Assembly (NCBI RefSeq): GCF_000454545.1 | Contig: NZ_CM002139.1 | Span: 3,276,918-3,310,481 of the forward strand | Length of the DNA stretch: 33,564 nucleotides | Direction of reading: 5' to 3' | DNA from: Xanthomonas cassavae CFBP 4642 | GTDB taxonomy: Bacteria; Pseudomonadota; Gammaproteobacteria; Xanthomonadales; Xanthomonadaceae | Shown here: piece by piece, positions 17,095-25,889 of the stretch | Layout: each line of letters begins with the position of its first letter | Numbering within the stretch: position 1 is the stretch's first letter | Notes under the pieces: generated by a model | Database searches by the model: none | The model's input: only the letters and a program-made list of their open reading frames with translations | Told to the model about the DNA's origin: nothing | Made by a program: the position numbers and the translations under genes

Positions 17095-18090
17095 TCAGCG
17101 GCGCGCCAATTCGGCCGCGCGTGCGCTGTCGTCGCGCAGCGCGGTCATCAGCCGCTGCAGATCGGCCGGCACCGGCGCGCTGGCACGCACCGGCTCGCCA
17201 CTGACCGGATGCAGAAATTCCAAGGTTTCGGCGTGCAGCGCCTGGCGCTTGAAGGTGCGTAGCTCGTGCACCAGCTCGTCGGTGGCGCCCTTGGGCAGCT
17301 TGAGCGCGCCGCCATACAGCGGGTCGCCGACGATCGGCGATTTCAGATGCGCCATATGCACGCGGATCTGATGGGTGCGCCCGGTTTCCAGCCGGCATTC
17401 CAGCGCGGTATGCGCGCGGAAGCGCTCGCGCAGCCGGTAATGGGTGACCGCATCGCGGCCGTCGTCGCGCACCGCCATCTTCAGGCGGTCGCGCGGATGG
17501 CGGTCGATCGGGGCATTGGCGGTGCCGCCGGACACCAGCGCCCCGACCACCACTGCCAGATATTGGCGATGCACGTCGCGCGCGGACAGTTGCTCCACCA
17601 GCGCGGTCTGCGCCTGCACGGTGCGCGCAACCACCATCACCCCGCTGGTGTCCTTGTCCAGCCGATGCACCACGCCGGCGCGCGGCACCGCCGACAGCGC
17701 CGGGTCGCGGAACAGCAGCGCGTTGACCAGGGTGCCGTCTGGATTGCCCGCGCCCGGATGCACCACCAGGCCGGCCGGCTTGTCGATCACCAGCACCTGC
17801 TCGTCTTCGTACAACACGTTCAGCGCGATGTCCTGCGGCGCGGCATGGGTCTGGGTTTCCAGCACCACCTGCAGCTGTACGCTCTCGCCGCCGCGCACCG
17901 TGTCGCGCGGACGCGCCATGTCGCCGTCCAGCAGCGCATCGCCGGACTTGATCCACTCCGACAGCCGCGAGCGCGAGAATTCGGGGAACAGTTCGGCCAG
18001 CACCGCGTCGAAACGCCGTCCTGCGGCGCTGTCGGGCACGACGGCCTGACGGATGGACGGGTCGGTGGGGTCGGCAGAAGGGTCGGACAT
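17095..18090 (-). CDS. rluD: Ribosomal large subunit pseudouridine synthase D
   Basis: This 331-residue enzyme makes pseudouridines in helix 69 of 23S rRNA. An S4-like domain ([20 protein letters not shown]) leads into the catalytic domain. The catalytic Asp lies in [20 protein letters not shown]. Also seen are [15 protein letters not shown] and [20 protein letters not shown]. The start at 18090 gives the usual length. The frame is open further upstream, but only as antisense of bamD. It is divergent from bamD, a conserved arrangement, and heads a tight minus-strand operon. Confidence 0.95.
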   Translation of the reverse strand: MSDPSADPTDPSIRQAVVPDSAAGRRFDAVLAELFPEFSRSRLSEWIKSGDALLDGDMARPRDTVRGGESVQLQVVLETQTHAAPQDIALNVLYEDEQVLVIDKPAGLVVHPGAGNPDGTLVNALLFRDPALSAVPRAGVVHRLDKDTSGVMVVARTVQAQTALVEQLSARDVHRQYLAVVVGALVSGGTANAPIDRHPRDRLKMAVRDDGRDAVTHYRLRERFRAHTALECRLETGRTHQIRVHMAHLKSPIVGDPLYGGALKLPKGATDELVHELRTFKRQALHAETLEFLHPVSGEPVRASAPVPADLQRLMTALRDDSARAAELARR

Positions 18091-18210
18091 GGACACGGGT
18101 ACTCGGGCAAAAACGGGAATTTGAGGGTCCGGGCAGCAGGAGTCAGTCGCCGGACAGGCCACTAGGCTATCATCGCCCTTTCGTTTTCCTGATGCGTCCT
18201 GCCCAGACCC

Positions 18211-19092
18211 ATGATCCGACGGTCCACGTTTTCCGCGCCTGCGCGCCTGATTGCCCTCATGCTGGTCATGGCGTTCGTCGTCACCGGCTGCCACCGCGGC
18301 GCCAAGGACAAGAATCCCGACGAGGGCATGCCGGTCGAGCAGCTCTATGGCAAGGCCCATGAGCTGATGGAGAAAGGCAACTGGGCTGGCGCCGAAGCCA
18401 GCTTCAAACGCCTGCAGGCCCAGTACCCGTACGGGCCGTACACCGAGCAGGCGATGATCGAAAGCGCCTACGCGCAGTACAAGGCCGGCAAGCACGACGA
18501 CACCGTGTCCAGCGTCGACCGCTTCATCCGGACCTACCCGACCCATCGCAATATCGCCTACCTGTACTACCTGCGCGGGCTGGCCAACAGCAACCGCGAC
18601 ACGGTGTTCCTGCGCCGGGTGTGGTCGCTGGACCCGAGCCGCCGCGACCTGTCGTCGCCACAGCAGGCCTACAACGACTTCAACACCGTCACCGACCGCT
18701 ACCCGAACAGCCGCTACGCCGCCGATGCGCGCAAGCGGATGATCGAGTTGCGCGACATCTTCGCCCAGCACGAGCTGGACAATGCGCTGTACTACCTGCG
18801 GCGCAATGCCTGGGTATCGGCTGCCGGCCGCGCCAACTACCTGCTGGAAACCTATCCGCAGAGCGCCTACCAGTACGATGCGGTAGCGGTGCTGGCCGAG
18901 GCTTACACGCATCTGGGCAACAAGACCCTGGCCGCCGACGCGCGCCGCGTGCTCGAACTCAACAGCCCGCAGCACCCGTGGCTGAGCAGCAACTGGCCGA
19001 AGTACCCCTGGGCCATCCGCAAGCTCAATCCGTTTGCCGGCGAAAAGTCCGCCGCTACCGGACAGCGCAATGCACAGATGAATCGCGACTAA
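18211..19092 (+). CDS. bamD: Outer membrane assembly lipoprotein BamD
   Basis: BamD is the essential lipoprotein of the BAM complex that inserts beta-barrels into the outer membrane. It is 293 residues long with signal and lipobox [15 protein letters not shown]-like repeats follow: [40 protein letters not shown], and later [20 protein letters not shown] and [25 protein letters not shown] is typical. The C-terminal tail is rich in Asn, Gln and Arg and somewhat longer than in E. coli. It is divergent from rluD with 120 bp between starts and is followed by a terminator. Confidence 0.96.
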   Translation: MIRRSTFSAPARLIALMLVMAFVVTGCHRGAKDKNPDEGMPVEQLYGKAHELMEKGNWAGAEASFKRLQAQYPYGPYTEQAMIESAYAQYKAGKHDDTVSSVDRFIRTYPTHRNIAYLYYLRGLANSNRDTVFLRRVWSLDPSRRDLSSPQQAYNDFNTVTDRYPNSRYAADARKRMIELRDIFAQHELDNALYYLRRNAWVSAAGRANYLLETYPQSAYQYDAVAVLAEAYTHLGNKTLAADARRVLELNSPQHPWLSSNWPKYPWAIRKLNPFAGEKSAATGQRNAQMNRD

Positions 19093-19116
19093 GATCTTCG
19101 ACCGTCGCGTGAAGCA

Positions 19117-19147
19117 CAACAAGGGGCCGCAAGGCCCCCTTGTTTAT
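19117..19147 (+). terminator. Terminator of bamD
   Basis: The stem ACAAGGGGCC / GGCCCCCTTGT, with a GCAA tetraloop and one bulge, ends in TTGTTTATT 25-55 bp after the bamD stop. Confidence 0.85.
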
Positions 19148-19238
19148 TGGGCAGGTCCTGCCGGCGTGAGGGAGGCCGCCGCCACACGCGCGCCGGCAAC
19201 CAGTTCTACGACATCTCCGCAACGGGGCCTTGGGAGCG

Positions 19239-20879
19239 TTACTGCCCGCTGTAGCCGTTGGTGATCGGGTAGCGCCGCTCGCGCCCGAACGCACGCCGCG
19301 ACACCTTCGGCCCCGGCGCAGCCTGGTGACGCTTCCACTCATTCAGCCGCACCAGCCGTAGCACGTGCTCCACCGTGTCGGCCGCGTATCCGGCAGCGAC
19401 AATGTCGTCGCGCGACTGCTCCTGATCGACATAGCGGTACAGGATGCCGTCGAGCACGTCGTAGGGCGGCAGCGAGTCCTGGTCGGTCTGGTTGTCGCGC
19501 AGCTCGGCCGACGGCGGGCGCGAAATCACCGCCGGCGGAATCACCGGCGCGCCACCCACGGTATTGCGCCACTTGGCCAGGCCGAACACTTCGGTCTTGT
19601 ACAGATCCTTGAGCGGCGCATAGCCACCGCACATGTCGCCATAGATGGTGGCGTAGCCCACCGCGTATTCGCTCTTGTTGCCGGTGGTCAGCAACAGCCC
19701 GCCGAACTTGTTGGACAGCGCCATCAACATCACGCCGCGGCTACGCGACTGCAGGTTTTCCTCGGTGATGTCCGGCTGGGTGCCTTCGAACATCGGCCCC
19801 AGCGCGGCGAGCAGCCCCTCGAACACCGGCGCGATCGCGACGGTTTCCAGCTTCACTCCTAGCGCGCGGCATTGCTCATCGGCCAGATCGTTGGACAGGT
19901 TCGCCGTGTAGCGCGAGGGCAGCCGCACTGCAGTGACGTTCTCGGCGCCCAGCGCGTCTACCGCCATCGCCAGCACCAGCGCCGAGTCGATCCCGCCCGA
20001 CAGCCCCAGCCAGACCTTGCCGAAACCATTCTTGCGGCAATAGTCCTGCAGGCCGCGCACGACTGCACGCCAGGCCAGCGCATCCATGCTCTCGTCGCCA
20101 TCGTCCACCCAGACCACCGGGGCGAAGCTGCGCTCGCCAGCGGCATAGTCCACCACCAGCCACTGGTCCACGAAGGCGGCGGCAGCCGGATGCACGGTGC
20201 CATTGCCGTCGGCCACCACCGAGGCGCCGTCGAAGACCAGCGCGTCCTGCCCCCCCACCACATTGAGATAGGCGATCGCCGCCCCGCTTTCGCGGGTACG
20301 CTCGGCCAGCAAGGCATCGCGCTGGGCATGCTTGCCGCGCTCGTACGGCGAGGCATTGGGCACCAGCACCAGCTCGGCGCCGGCCTGCACCGTCTTGGCC
20401 AGCGGCTCGGCGAACCACAGGTCCTCGCAGATCACCACGCCCACCTGCACGCCCTTGACCGTGACCACGCAGTTGTCGCCATCCGGGTCCACGTCGAAAT
20501 AGCGGCGCTCGTCGAATACCGCGTAGTTGGGCAGCTCGCGCTTGCGGTAGGTCGCCTCGATGCGGCCATCGCGCAGCACGCTGGCGGCGTTGTACACCAC
20601 GCTGCCGGCGCTCTGCGGCCAGCCCACCACCGCCACGATGCCGCGCGTGGCGGCCGCGATCCGCGCCAGCGCCTGTTCGCAATGGGCCAGAAAACCCGGC
20701 CGCAGCAGCAGATCTTCTGGCGGATAGCCGCTGATCGCCAGCTCGGGAAACAGCACGATGTCGGCACCGAACTCGTCGCGCGCTGCGGCGATGAAGGCGA
20801 TGATGCGATCGGTGTTGCGCGCCACGGCACCGACCGGGAAGTCGAACTGGGCCATGGCGATGCGGAGCGTCTGGGACAT
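19239..20879 (-). CDS. nadE: Glutamine-dependent NAD+ synthetase
   Basis: NadE makes NAD+ from deamido-NAD+, ATP and glutamine. The 546-residue protein has two domains. The N-terminal nitrilase-type glutaminase begins at LRIAMAQFDFPVGAVARN and carries the catalytic triad in LFPELAISGYPPEDLL (Glu), YRKRELPNY (Lys) and GVVICEDLWF (Cys). The C-terminal synthetase has the ATP PP-loop GLSGGIDSALVLAMAVDALG and TGNKSEYAVGYATIYGDMCG. The start at 20879 gives the standard N-terminus; a longer frame upstream is antisense-like leader. Only one base separates the stop of the DUF559 gene (TGA) from this ATG, so expression may depend on it. Confidence 0.96.
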   Translation of the reverse strand: MSQTLRIAMAQFDFPVGAVARNTDRIIAFIAAARDEFGADIVLFPELAISGYPPEDLLLRPGFLAHCEQALARIAAATRGIVAVVGWPQSAGSVVYNAASVLRDGRIEATYRKRELPNYAVFDERRYFDVDPDGDNCVVTVKGVQVGVVICEDLWFAEPLAKTVQAGAELVLVPNASPYERGKHAQRDALLAERTRESGAAIAYLNVVGGQDALVFDGASVVADGNGTVHPAAAAFVDQWLVVDYAAGERSFAPVVWVDDGDESMDALAWRAVVRGLQDYCRKNGFGKVWLGLSGGIDSALVLAMAVDALGAENVTAVRLPSRYTANLSNDLADEQCRALGVKLETVAIAPVFEGLLAALGPMFEGTQPDITEENLQSRSRGVMLMALSNKFGGLLLTTGNKSEYAVGYATIYGDMCGGYAPLKDLYKTEVFGLAKWRNTVGGAPVIPPAVISRPPSAELRDNQTDQDSLPPYDVLDGILYRYVDQEQSRDDIVAAGYAADTVEHVLRLVRLNEWKRHQAAPGPKVSRRAFGRERRYPITNGYSGQ

Positions 20880-20880
20880 A

Positions 20881-21279
20881 TCAACGGCCTTGTGCGTGTG
20901 TTTTCCGAAGCACGGAAGCGGGAAGGGAGGAACGGGCCGCAAGCAAATCTCGCGCGATCATCTCGCAGACATCGCCGCCGCTGGCAAGAACTGCATTATT
21001 CCAGAAGCGCAGCACCTGGAAGCCCTCGCGGTGCAGGAAGGCATCGCGCGTGGCGTCCGCGCCGGGTGGCAGGTGCTGGCTACCATCGATTTCGACGATC
21101 AACGCCCGGGCGAGGCAGACGAAATCGACGATATAAGGCCCAATGGGAAACTGACGCCGGAACTTGAAGCCGAGCAGGCGTCGATCTCGCAACCGATACC
21201 AAAGCGCGCGCTCGGCTGCAGTCATCTCACGACGCAGGTGCCTGGCGAATCCGGTCTTGGCGGCGTGGCGCATGGACAT
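20881..21279 (-). CDS. DUF559 endonuclease-like protein
   Basis: This protein of about 130 residues has a Vsr-like/PD-(D/E)xK fold of the DUF559 family. It shows ARHLRREMTAAERALWYRLR, then LGFKFRRQFPIGPYIVDFVC and LIVEIDGSQH, where the Asp, Glu and Asp fit the nuclease core. A C-terminal QVLRFWNNAVL is typical. The starts at 21279 and 21273 are both possible; GGGA before the latter fits better. The frame itself can begin at a TTG at 21300. It lies one base upstream of nadE. The DNA target and role are unknown. DUF559 genes are widespread and often mobile. Confidence 0.82.
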   Translation of the reverse strand: MSMRHAAKTGFARHLRREMTAAERALWYRLRDRRLLGFKFRRQFPIGPYIVDFVCLARALIVEIDGSQHLPPGADATRDAFLHREGFQVLRFWNNAVLASGGDVCEMIARDLLAARSSLPASVLRKTHAQGR

Positions 21280-21387
21280 TCCCGGCAGGAAGATGGCCAA
21301 GGTGGCTTATAGCGCCCGGGTGGCGCTATCGGTATTGATGGCACGTTGGCGTCGGAGATTGCCGCATGGAAGGCGCCCTCACCCCTA

Positions 21388-21413
21388 CCCCTCTCCCGCA
21401 CGCGGGAGAGGGG
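21388..21413. repeat. Perfect 12-bp palindrome, CCCCTCTCCCGC family
   Basis: Arms CCCCTCTCCCGC and GCGGGAGAGGGG flank two bases. It is the same family as the elements near 5185 and 21539. Confidence 0.75.
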
Positions 21414-21538
21414 ATGTCACAGCCATGAGCGTGGCACGCTCCGTCGATCAAGCAGGCAACGACCAGCCTGACATTCCTTGTGAATATGATCTCAGCAGCA
21501 TCTTTGCTGTTGCTGTTGCTGTGGGTGCCGCTGTGGCT

Positions 21539-21588
21539 CCCTTCTCCCGCGTGCGGGAGAAGGTGCCCGAAGGGCGGATGAGGGCACC
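21539..21588. repeat. Palindromic repeat with GTGCCCGAAGGGCGGATGAGGG tail region
   Basis: Arms CCCTTCTCCCGC / GCGGGAGAAGG are followed by the same tail (GTGCCCGAAGGG, CGGATGAGGGC) that lies beside every pilB 3' copy. Between 21300 and 21660 I see only these repeats, the sucD terminator and a short direct repeat. Confidence 0.8.
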
Positions 21589-21591
21589 AAC

Positions 21592-21616
21592 AAAAAAGGC
21601 CGCCCGAAGGCGGCCT
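21592..21616 (-). terminator. Rho-independent terminator of sucCD
   Basis: Read on the minus strand, GGCCGCC-TTCG-GGCGGCC is followed by six T, about 45 bp after the sucD stop. Confidence 0.9.
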
Positions 21617-21622
21617 CTCTGG

Positions 21623-21646
21623 ACGCTTGCACGCTTGCACGCTTGC
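21623..21646. repeat. Three tandem copies of ACGCTTGC
   Basis: An 8-bp unit is repeated three times without error between the sucD stop and its terminator. It lies in the transcribed 3' untranslated region. Confidence 0.9.
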
Positions 21647-21659
21647 ACGTGTGGCGTAC

Positions 21660-22535
21660 TTACTTCACCAGCGCAGCGATCGCCGCACCCAGATCGCCCG
21701 GCGAACGGACGGTTTTGACGCCAGCGGCTTCCATCGCCGCGAACTTGCCTTCGGCCGTGCCCTTGCCGCCCGAGGCGATCGCACCGGCGTGGCCCATGCG
21801 CTTGCCGGCCGGCGCCGACGCACCGGCGATGAAGCCGACAACCGGCTTCTTGACGTGGTTCTTGATGTACTCGGCACCGGCTTCTTCGGCGTCGCCGCCG
21901 ATTTCGCCAACCATGATGATGCCTTCAGTCTGCGGGTCTTCGTTGAACAGCTTGAGGCAGTCGACGAAGTTCAGGCCGTTGATCGGGTCGCCACCGATGC
22001 CGATGCAGGTGCTCTGGCCCAGACCCACTTCGGTGGTCTGCTTGACCGCTTCATAGGTCAGGGTGCCCGAACGCGACACGATGCCGATCTTGCCCGGCTT
22101 GTGGATGTGGCCCGGCATGATGCCGATCTTGCACTCGCCCGGGGTGATCACGCCGGGGCAGTTCGGCCCGATCAGCACGGTGTCCGGATGCGAGCGGGTC
22201 AGCACGTTCTTGACGCGCAGCATGTCCAGCACCGGGATGCCTTCGGTGATGCAGACGATGACCTTGATGCCGGCCGCAGCCGCTTCCAGGATCGCATCGG
22301 CCGCGTACGGCGGCGGCACGTAGATCACCGACGCATCGGCGCCGGTGCTCTGCACGGCATCGGCCACGGTGTTGAACACCGGCAGGTCGATATGGGTGGT
22401 GCCGCCCTTGCCCGGCGTGACGCCGCCGACGACCTGGGTGCCGTACTCGATCATCTGAGTGGCGTGGAAGGTGCCCTGCTGGCCGGTAAAGCCCTGCACG
22501 ATCACCTTGGTGTTCTTGTTAATCAAAACGGACAT
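21660..22535 (-). CDS. sucD: Succinyl-CoA synthetase alpha subunit
   Basis: SucD binds CoA and carries the phosphohistidine in the TCA-cycle step from succinyl-CoA to succinate with ATP or GTP formation. It is 291 residues long. The N-terminal CoA-binding Rossmann domain is seen in [20 protein letters not shown] and [30 protein letters not shown] is typical, and the active-site His lies in [20 protein letters not shown]. It follows sucC by 24 bp in the same operon and is followed by a strong terminator. Confidence 0.97.
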   Translation of the reverse strand: MSVLINKNTKVIVQGFTGQQGTFHATQMIEYGTQVVGGVTPGKGGTTHIDLPVFNTVADAVQSTGADASVIYVPPPYAADAILEAAAAGIKVIVCITEGIPVLDMLRVKNVLTRSHPDTVLIGPNCPGVITPGECKIGIMPGHIHKPGKIGIVSRSGTLTYEAVKQTTEVGLGQSTCIGIGGDPINGLNFVDCLKLFNEDPQTEGIIMVGEIGGDAEEAGAEYIKNHVKKPVVGFIAGASAPAGKRMGHAGAIASGGKGTAEGKFAAMEAAGVKTVRSPGDLGAAIAALVK

Positions 22536-22559
22536 GGATAGTTCCTTCGGTGTCGTGGA

Positions 22560-23729
22560 TCAGGCGGCGTTCTTGACAGCTTCGACGACCTTCTTGGCAC
22601 CGTCGTTGATGTTGTCGGCCGGGATGATGGCCATGCCGCTGTCGCGCAGCAGCTGCTTGCCTTCTTCCACATTGGTGCCTTCCAGGCGCACCACGACCGG
22701 AACCTTGACGCCCACTTCCTTGACCGCGGCGATGATGCCTTCGGCAATCATGTCGCAGCGGACGATGCCGCCGAAGATGTTGACGAAGATGCCTTCGACC
22801 TTGTCCGAGGACAGGATCAGCTTGAACGCCTCGATGACGCGCTGCTTGTTCGCACCGCCGCCCACGTCCAGGAAGTTCGCCGGCTCGCCGCCATTGAGCT
22901 TGATGACGTCCATGGTGGCCATGGCCAGGCCGGCACCATTGACCATGCAACCGATGTTGCCGTCCATGGTGACGTAGTTGATGTCCAGTTCCGACGCGGT
23001 CACTTCGGTCTCGTCTTCCTGCGTCTTGTCGCGCATGGCGACCAGCGCCTTCTGACGGAACGCGGCGTTGTCGTCGCTGTCGAACTTGCCGTCCAGCGCG
23101 TACAGGTTGCCGTCGTCCAGGATCGCCAGCGGGTTGATCTCGACCAGCGCCAGGTCCTTTTCGTTGAACAGGCGGTACAGGTTCACCATGATGCTGGCGA
23201 ACTGGCCGGCCTGCTTGGCGGTCAGGCCGAGCTTGAAGCCGAAATCGCGGCCGTGATAGCCCTGCACGCCCTCGACGAAATCGACATTGAGCGAGTGGAT
23301 CAGCTCCGGCGTCTCGGCAGCGACCTGCTCAATCTCGACGCCGCCTTCGGAAGAGGCGATGTAGGTGATGGTCTTGGTGCCGCGGTCGACCAGGATCGAC
23401 AGGTACAGCTCCTTGACGATCTCACCGGCGGTGGTCACCAGCACCAGGTTGACCGGCAGCTCGACACCGGCGGTCTGGTAGGTGGACATCTTGGTGCCGA
23501 GCATCTTGGCTGCCGCGGCCTTCACGTCGTCGGTGGTCTTGCAGAACTTGACGCCGCCAGCCTTGCCGCGGCCGCCCGCGTGGATCTGCGCCTTCACCAT
23601 CCAGGGGCCCTTGCCCAGGGAATTGGCGACTTCAACCGCTTCGTCCGGGGTCGCCGCGACCTTGCCGGCCGGAACGGGGATGCCGTACTCGGCAAGCAGC
23701 TGTTTTGACTGGTATTCGTGGAAATTCAT
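22560..23729 (-). CDS. sucC: Succinyl-CoA synthetase beta subunit
   Basis: SucC provides the nucleotide-binding ATP-grasp domain and the succinate site. It is 389 residues long, the normal length. [20 protein letters not shown] starts the protein. [46 protein letters not shown] and [12 protein letters not shown] are family signatures. It is first in the sucCD operon and divergent from pilS, with 230 bp between them. I see no clear promoter by eye in that gap. Here sucCD is not next to the rest of the TCA sdh/suc genes. Confidence 0.97.
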   Translation of the reverse strand: MNFHEYQSKQLLAEYGIPVPAGKVAATPDEAVEVANSLGKGPWMVKAQIHAGGRGKAGGVKFCKTTDDVKAAAAKMLGTKMSTYQTAGVELPVNLVLVTTAGEIVKELYLSILVDRGTKTITYIASSEGGVEIEQVAAETPELIHSLNVDFVEGVQGYHGRDFGFKLGLTAKQAGQFASIMVNLYRLFNEKDLALVEINPLAILDDGNLYALDGKFDSDDNAAFRQKALVAMRDKTQEDETEVTASELDINYVTMDGNIGCMVNGAGLAMATMDVIKLNGGEPANFLDVGGGANKQRVIEAFKLILSSDKVEGIFVNIFGGIVRCDMIAEGIIAAVKEVGVKVPVVVRLEGTNVEEGKQLLRDSGMAIIPADNINDGAKKVVEAVKNAA

Positions 23730-23959
23730 GCGTCACCGTGGGAAAAGGAAACGACCGCTGCGTGCGACGCAGACCGCGTGGGCGGCACGTCATGGGACGC
23801 GAACGGGCCGCCTATTGTGGCCGACCGGGCCGTGCGGCGCAAAATTCGGCGATATTGCCGGCCGGATCCGCGCGGTTGTGCGGCATCCCAGCCTCCCGGC
23901 GGCCATGCGCGACCCGCACCTGCCTATACTCGCGTCACGTTTCAGCAAGGGGGTCCGGC

Positions 23960-25573
23960 GTGGCATTCAGCGCATCGCTCATCGACCGGATCCGGTCGGC
24001 GCCACAGCGCGAGCTGTACTTTTTCTCGCTGTACCGGGTCCTGGTTGCCGGGCTGATCGCCGCACTGGTGTTCAGCCCGCTGTCCGATGCCATCCCGGGC
24101 CCCCGCTATCCGCGCCTGGCCGCGGCGGTGGCCATCGGCTACCTGTCGATGGCCATCCCGCTGCTGTTCTGGGGCCGTAACGAGCGCCGCCTGACCGCCA
24201 CTGTCCTGTGCGCAGTGGTGGCCGACATCCTGGCCGCCACCCTGACCACGCACGCCTTGCCCGGCGCCAGCGCCGGCATCGCGATGATGCTGCTGTTCAA
24301 TGTCGCAGCCGCAGCAACCCTGCTGCGGCTGCGCTACGGCATGAGCGTCGCGGTGCTCGCCAGCGCCGCCATCGTGCTCGAATACCTGTGGACCCTGCTC
24401 GAAGGCGGGGCCGCCGCGCGTCCGGTGGCCGAGCTTGCGATGTTCGTCACCAGCTACGTCGCGGTGGCCTTCATCTGCGAACAGATCGCCTCGCGCGCGC
24501 GCCGCAACCAGGTACTGGCCGAAGAGCGTGGCGCCCAGGTCGCCAACCTCTACGAGATCAACGAGCTGATCATCCGGCGCATGCGCACCGGCGTGCTGGT
24601 GGTGGACGCGCACAACCACATCACCCTGGCCAACGAAGCGGCCCTGGCCCTGCTGGGCGATGGCGATTCGCGCACTGCACCGGCGGACCTGTCGCTGGTC
24701 GCGCTTACCCCGGAACTGGCACGCCGCCTGCAGCGCTGGCGCAGCGGCTGGCGCCAGGAAGAGGCCCCGCTGCAGCTGGGCGCAGACCGCCCGGAAGTGC
24801 AGCCGCGTTTCGTGCGCCTGCTCGCCGACAGCGACCTGGTGCTGGTATTTCTGGACGACGCCACCGTGGTCTCGCGCCGCGCCGAATCGTTGACCCTGTC
24901 GGCGATGGGCCGCTTCTCGGCCAGCCTGGCCCATGAAATCCGCAACCCGCTGGCCGCAATCAGCTACGCCTCGCAGTTGCTGGAAGAATCGCCGGACATC
25001 GGCGATGCGGACCGCCGCCTGCTGCAGATCATCAACCAGCAGTGCCAACGCACCAACGGCATCGTCGAAAGCGTGCTGGGGCTGGCCCGCCGCGAGCGCG
25101 CCAACCCCGAAACCCTGGATCTGGCTGCCTTCGTGCGTCGCTTCGTGGTCGAGTATCGGCAGACCCTGTCGATGGAGACCGACATCCTGGAGGCCAGCAT
25201 CCAGGGCAGCGCGGTGCATGCGCTGGTCGACCCCAAGCACCTGCACCAGATCCTCACCGCGCTGGTCCACAACGCGCTCAAGTACGGCCGGATCATGGAC
25301 GAACCGGCGCGGGTAAAGCTGCGCGTCGAACACCAGGAACGCATGGCCGTCATCGACGTGGTCGATCGGGGTCCCGGCATCCCGGAAACGGTGGCCGCCC
25401 AGTTGTTCCGCCCGTTCTATACCACCTCCGAGCACGGCACCGGGCTCGGCCTCTACATCGCCCAGGAGCTGTGCCGCGCCAATCAGGCGCAACTGGACTA
25501 CGTGCCCGTACCCGGCGGCGGTGCCTGCTTCCGGATCCTATTGCAAGGACCCAACGGGCTGCTGGGCAAGTAA
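23960..25573 (+). CDS. pilS: Type IV pilus sensor histidine kinase PilS
   Basis: PilS is the membrane kinase that controls pilin transcription through PilR. It is 537 residues long from the GTG at 23960, which has AAGGGGG about 8 bases upstream; the open frame before it has no such site. About six membrane helices lie in residues 20-175. A PAS-like linker follows (ANLYEINELIIRRMRTGVLV). The H-box is FSASLAHEIRNPLAAISYAS, with H325 as the phosphate acceptor. The N-box is ILTALVHNALKYG, and the G boxes are DRGPGIPE and GTGLGLYIAQEL. pilR follows in the same direction, after a 316-bp gap containing an inverted-repeat element. Confidence 0.94.
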   Translation: MAFSASLIDRIRSAPQRELYFFSLYRVLVAGLIAALVFSPLSDAIPGPRYPRLAAAVAIGYLSMAIPLLFWGRNERRLTATVLCAVVADILAATLTTHALPGASAGIAMMLLFNVAAAATLLRLRYGMSVAVLASAAIVLEYLWTLLEGGAAARPVAELAMFVTSYVAVAFICEQIASRARRNQVLAEERGAQVANLYEINELIIRRMRTGVLVVDAHNHITLANEAALALLGDGDSRTAPADLSLVALTPELARRLQRWRSGWRQEEAPLQLGADRPEVQPRFVRLLADSDLVLVFLDDATVVSRRAESLTLSAMGRFSASLAHEIRNPLAAISYASQLLEESPDIGDADRRLLQIINQQCQRTNGIVESVLGLARRERANPETLDLAAFVRRFVVEYRQTLSMETDILEASIQGSAVHALVDPKHLHQILTALVHNALKYGRIMDEPARVKLRVEHQERMAVIDVVDRGPGIPETVAAQLFRPFYTTSEHGTGLGLYIAQELCRANQAQLDYVPVPGGGACFRILLQGPNGLLGK

Positions 25574-25575
25574 GA

Positions 25576-25714
25576 GCAGCTAACAGAACGACCGTGCAGG
25601 CGCGAGGCGGGCGCGGCCGGCGCTCGGTGCGGCATGTACCACTTGTACACTCCGGTTCCTCCGCACCGCCCACACCTACCTGACGACTGCTCGCTACGTT
25701 TGTTAGCCGCTCTC
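25576..25714. repeat. Inverted-repeat element between pilS and pilR
   Basis: The left arm GAGCAGCTAACAGAACG (25576-25592) starts two bases after the pilS stop. It is nearly complementary to CGTTTGTTAGCCGCTC (25697-25712). The interior is GC-rich and has no gene. The rest of the gap to 25889 shows no feature except a possible weak promoter region before pilR. It looks like a miniature, non-coding dispersed element. Confidence 0.7.
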
Positions 25715-25889
25715 AGCCGGTGCGGTGTGCGTGCGTCTACCGGCCGCGCCCTGCGGTCCGCCCCGGTAGCCGGCGCCAGCCCTCTCATCCAGCCCTGCGG
25801 CGCAAACCGTTCGCGCAATGGCATGACGTTACTGGGCCAATGACGCTGACAATTGTCGACCGTCATCACGCTGGGCTATCGTGGGCAAC

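Noticed and set aside
18091..19122. N-terminal extension of rluD
   Set aside because: It runs antisense through bamD, and RluD of normal length starts at 18090.
19148..19238. Small gene between bamD and nadE
   Set aside because: Only short frames with no ribosome site or similarity; treated as intergenic.
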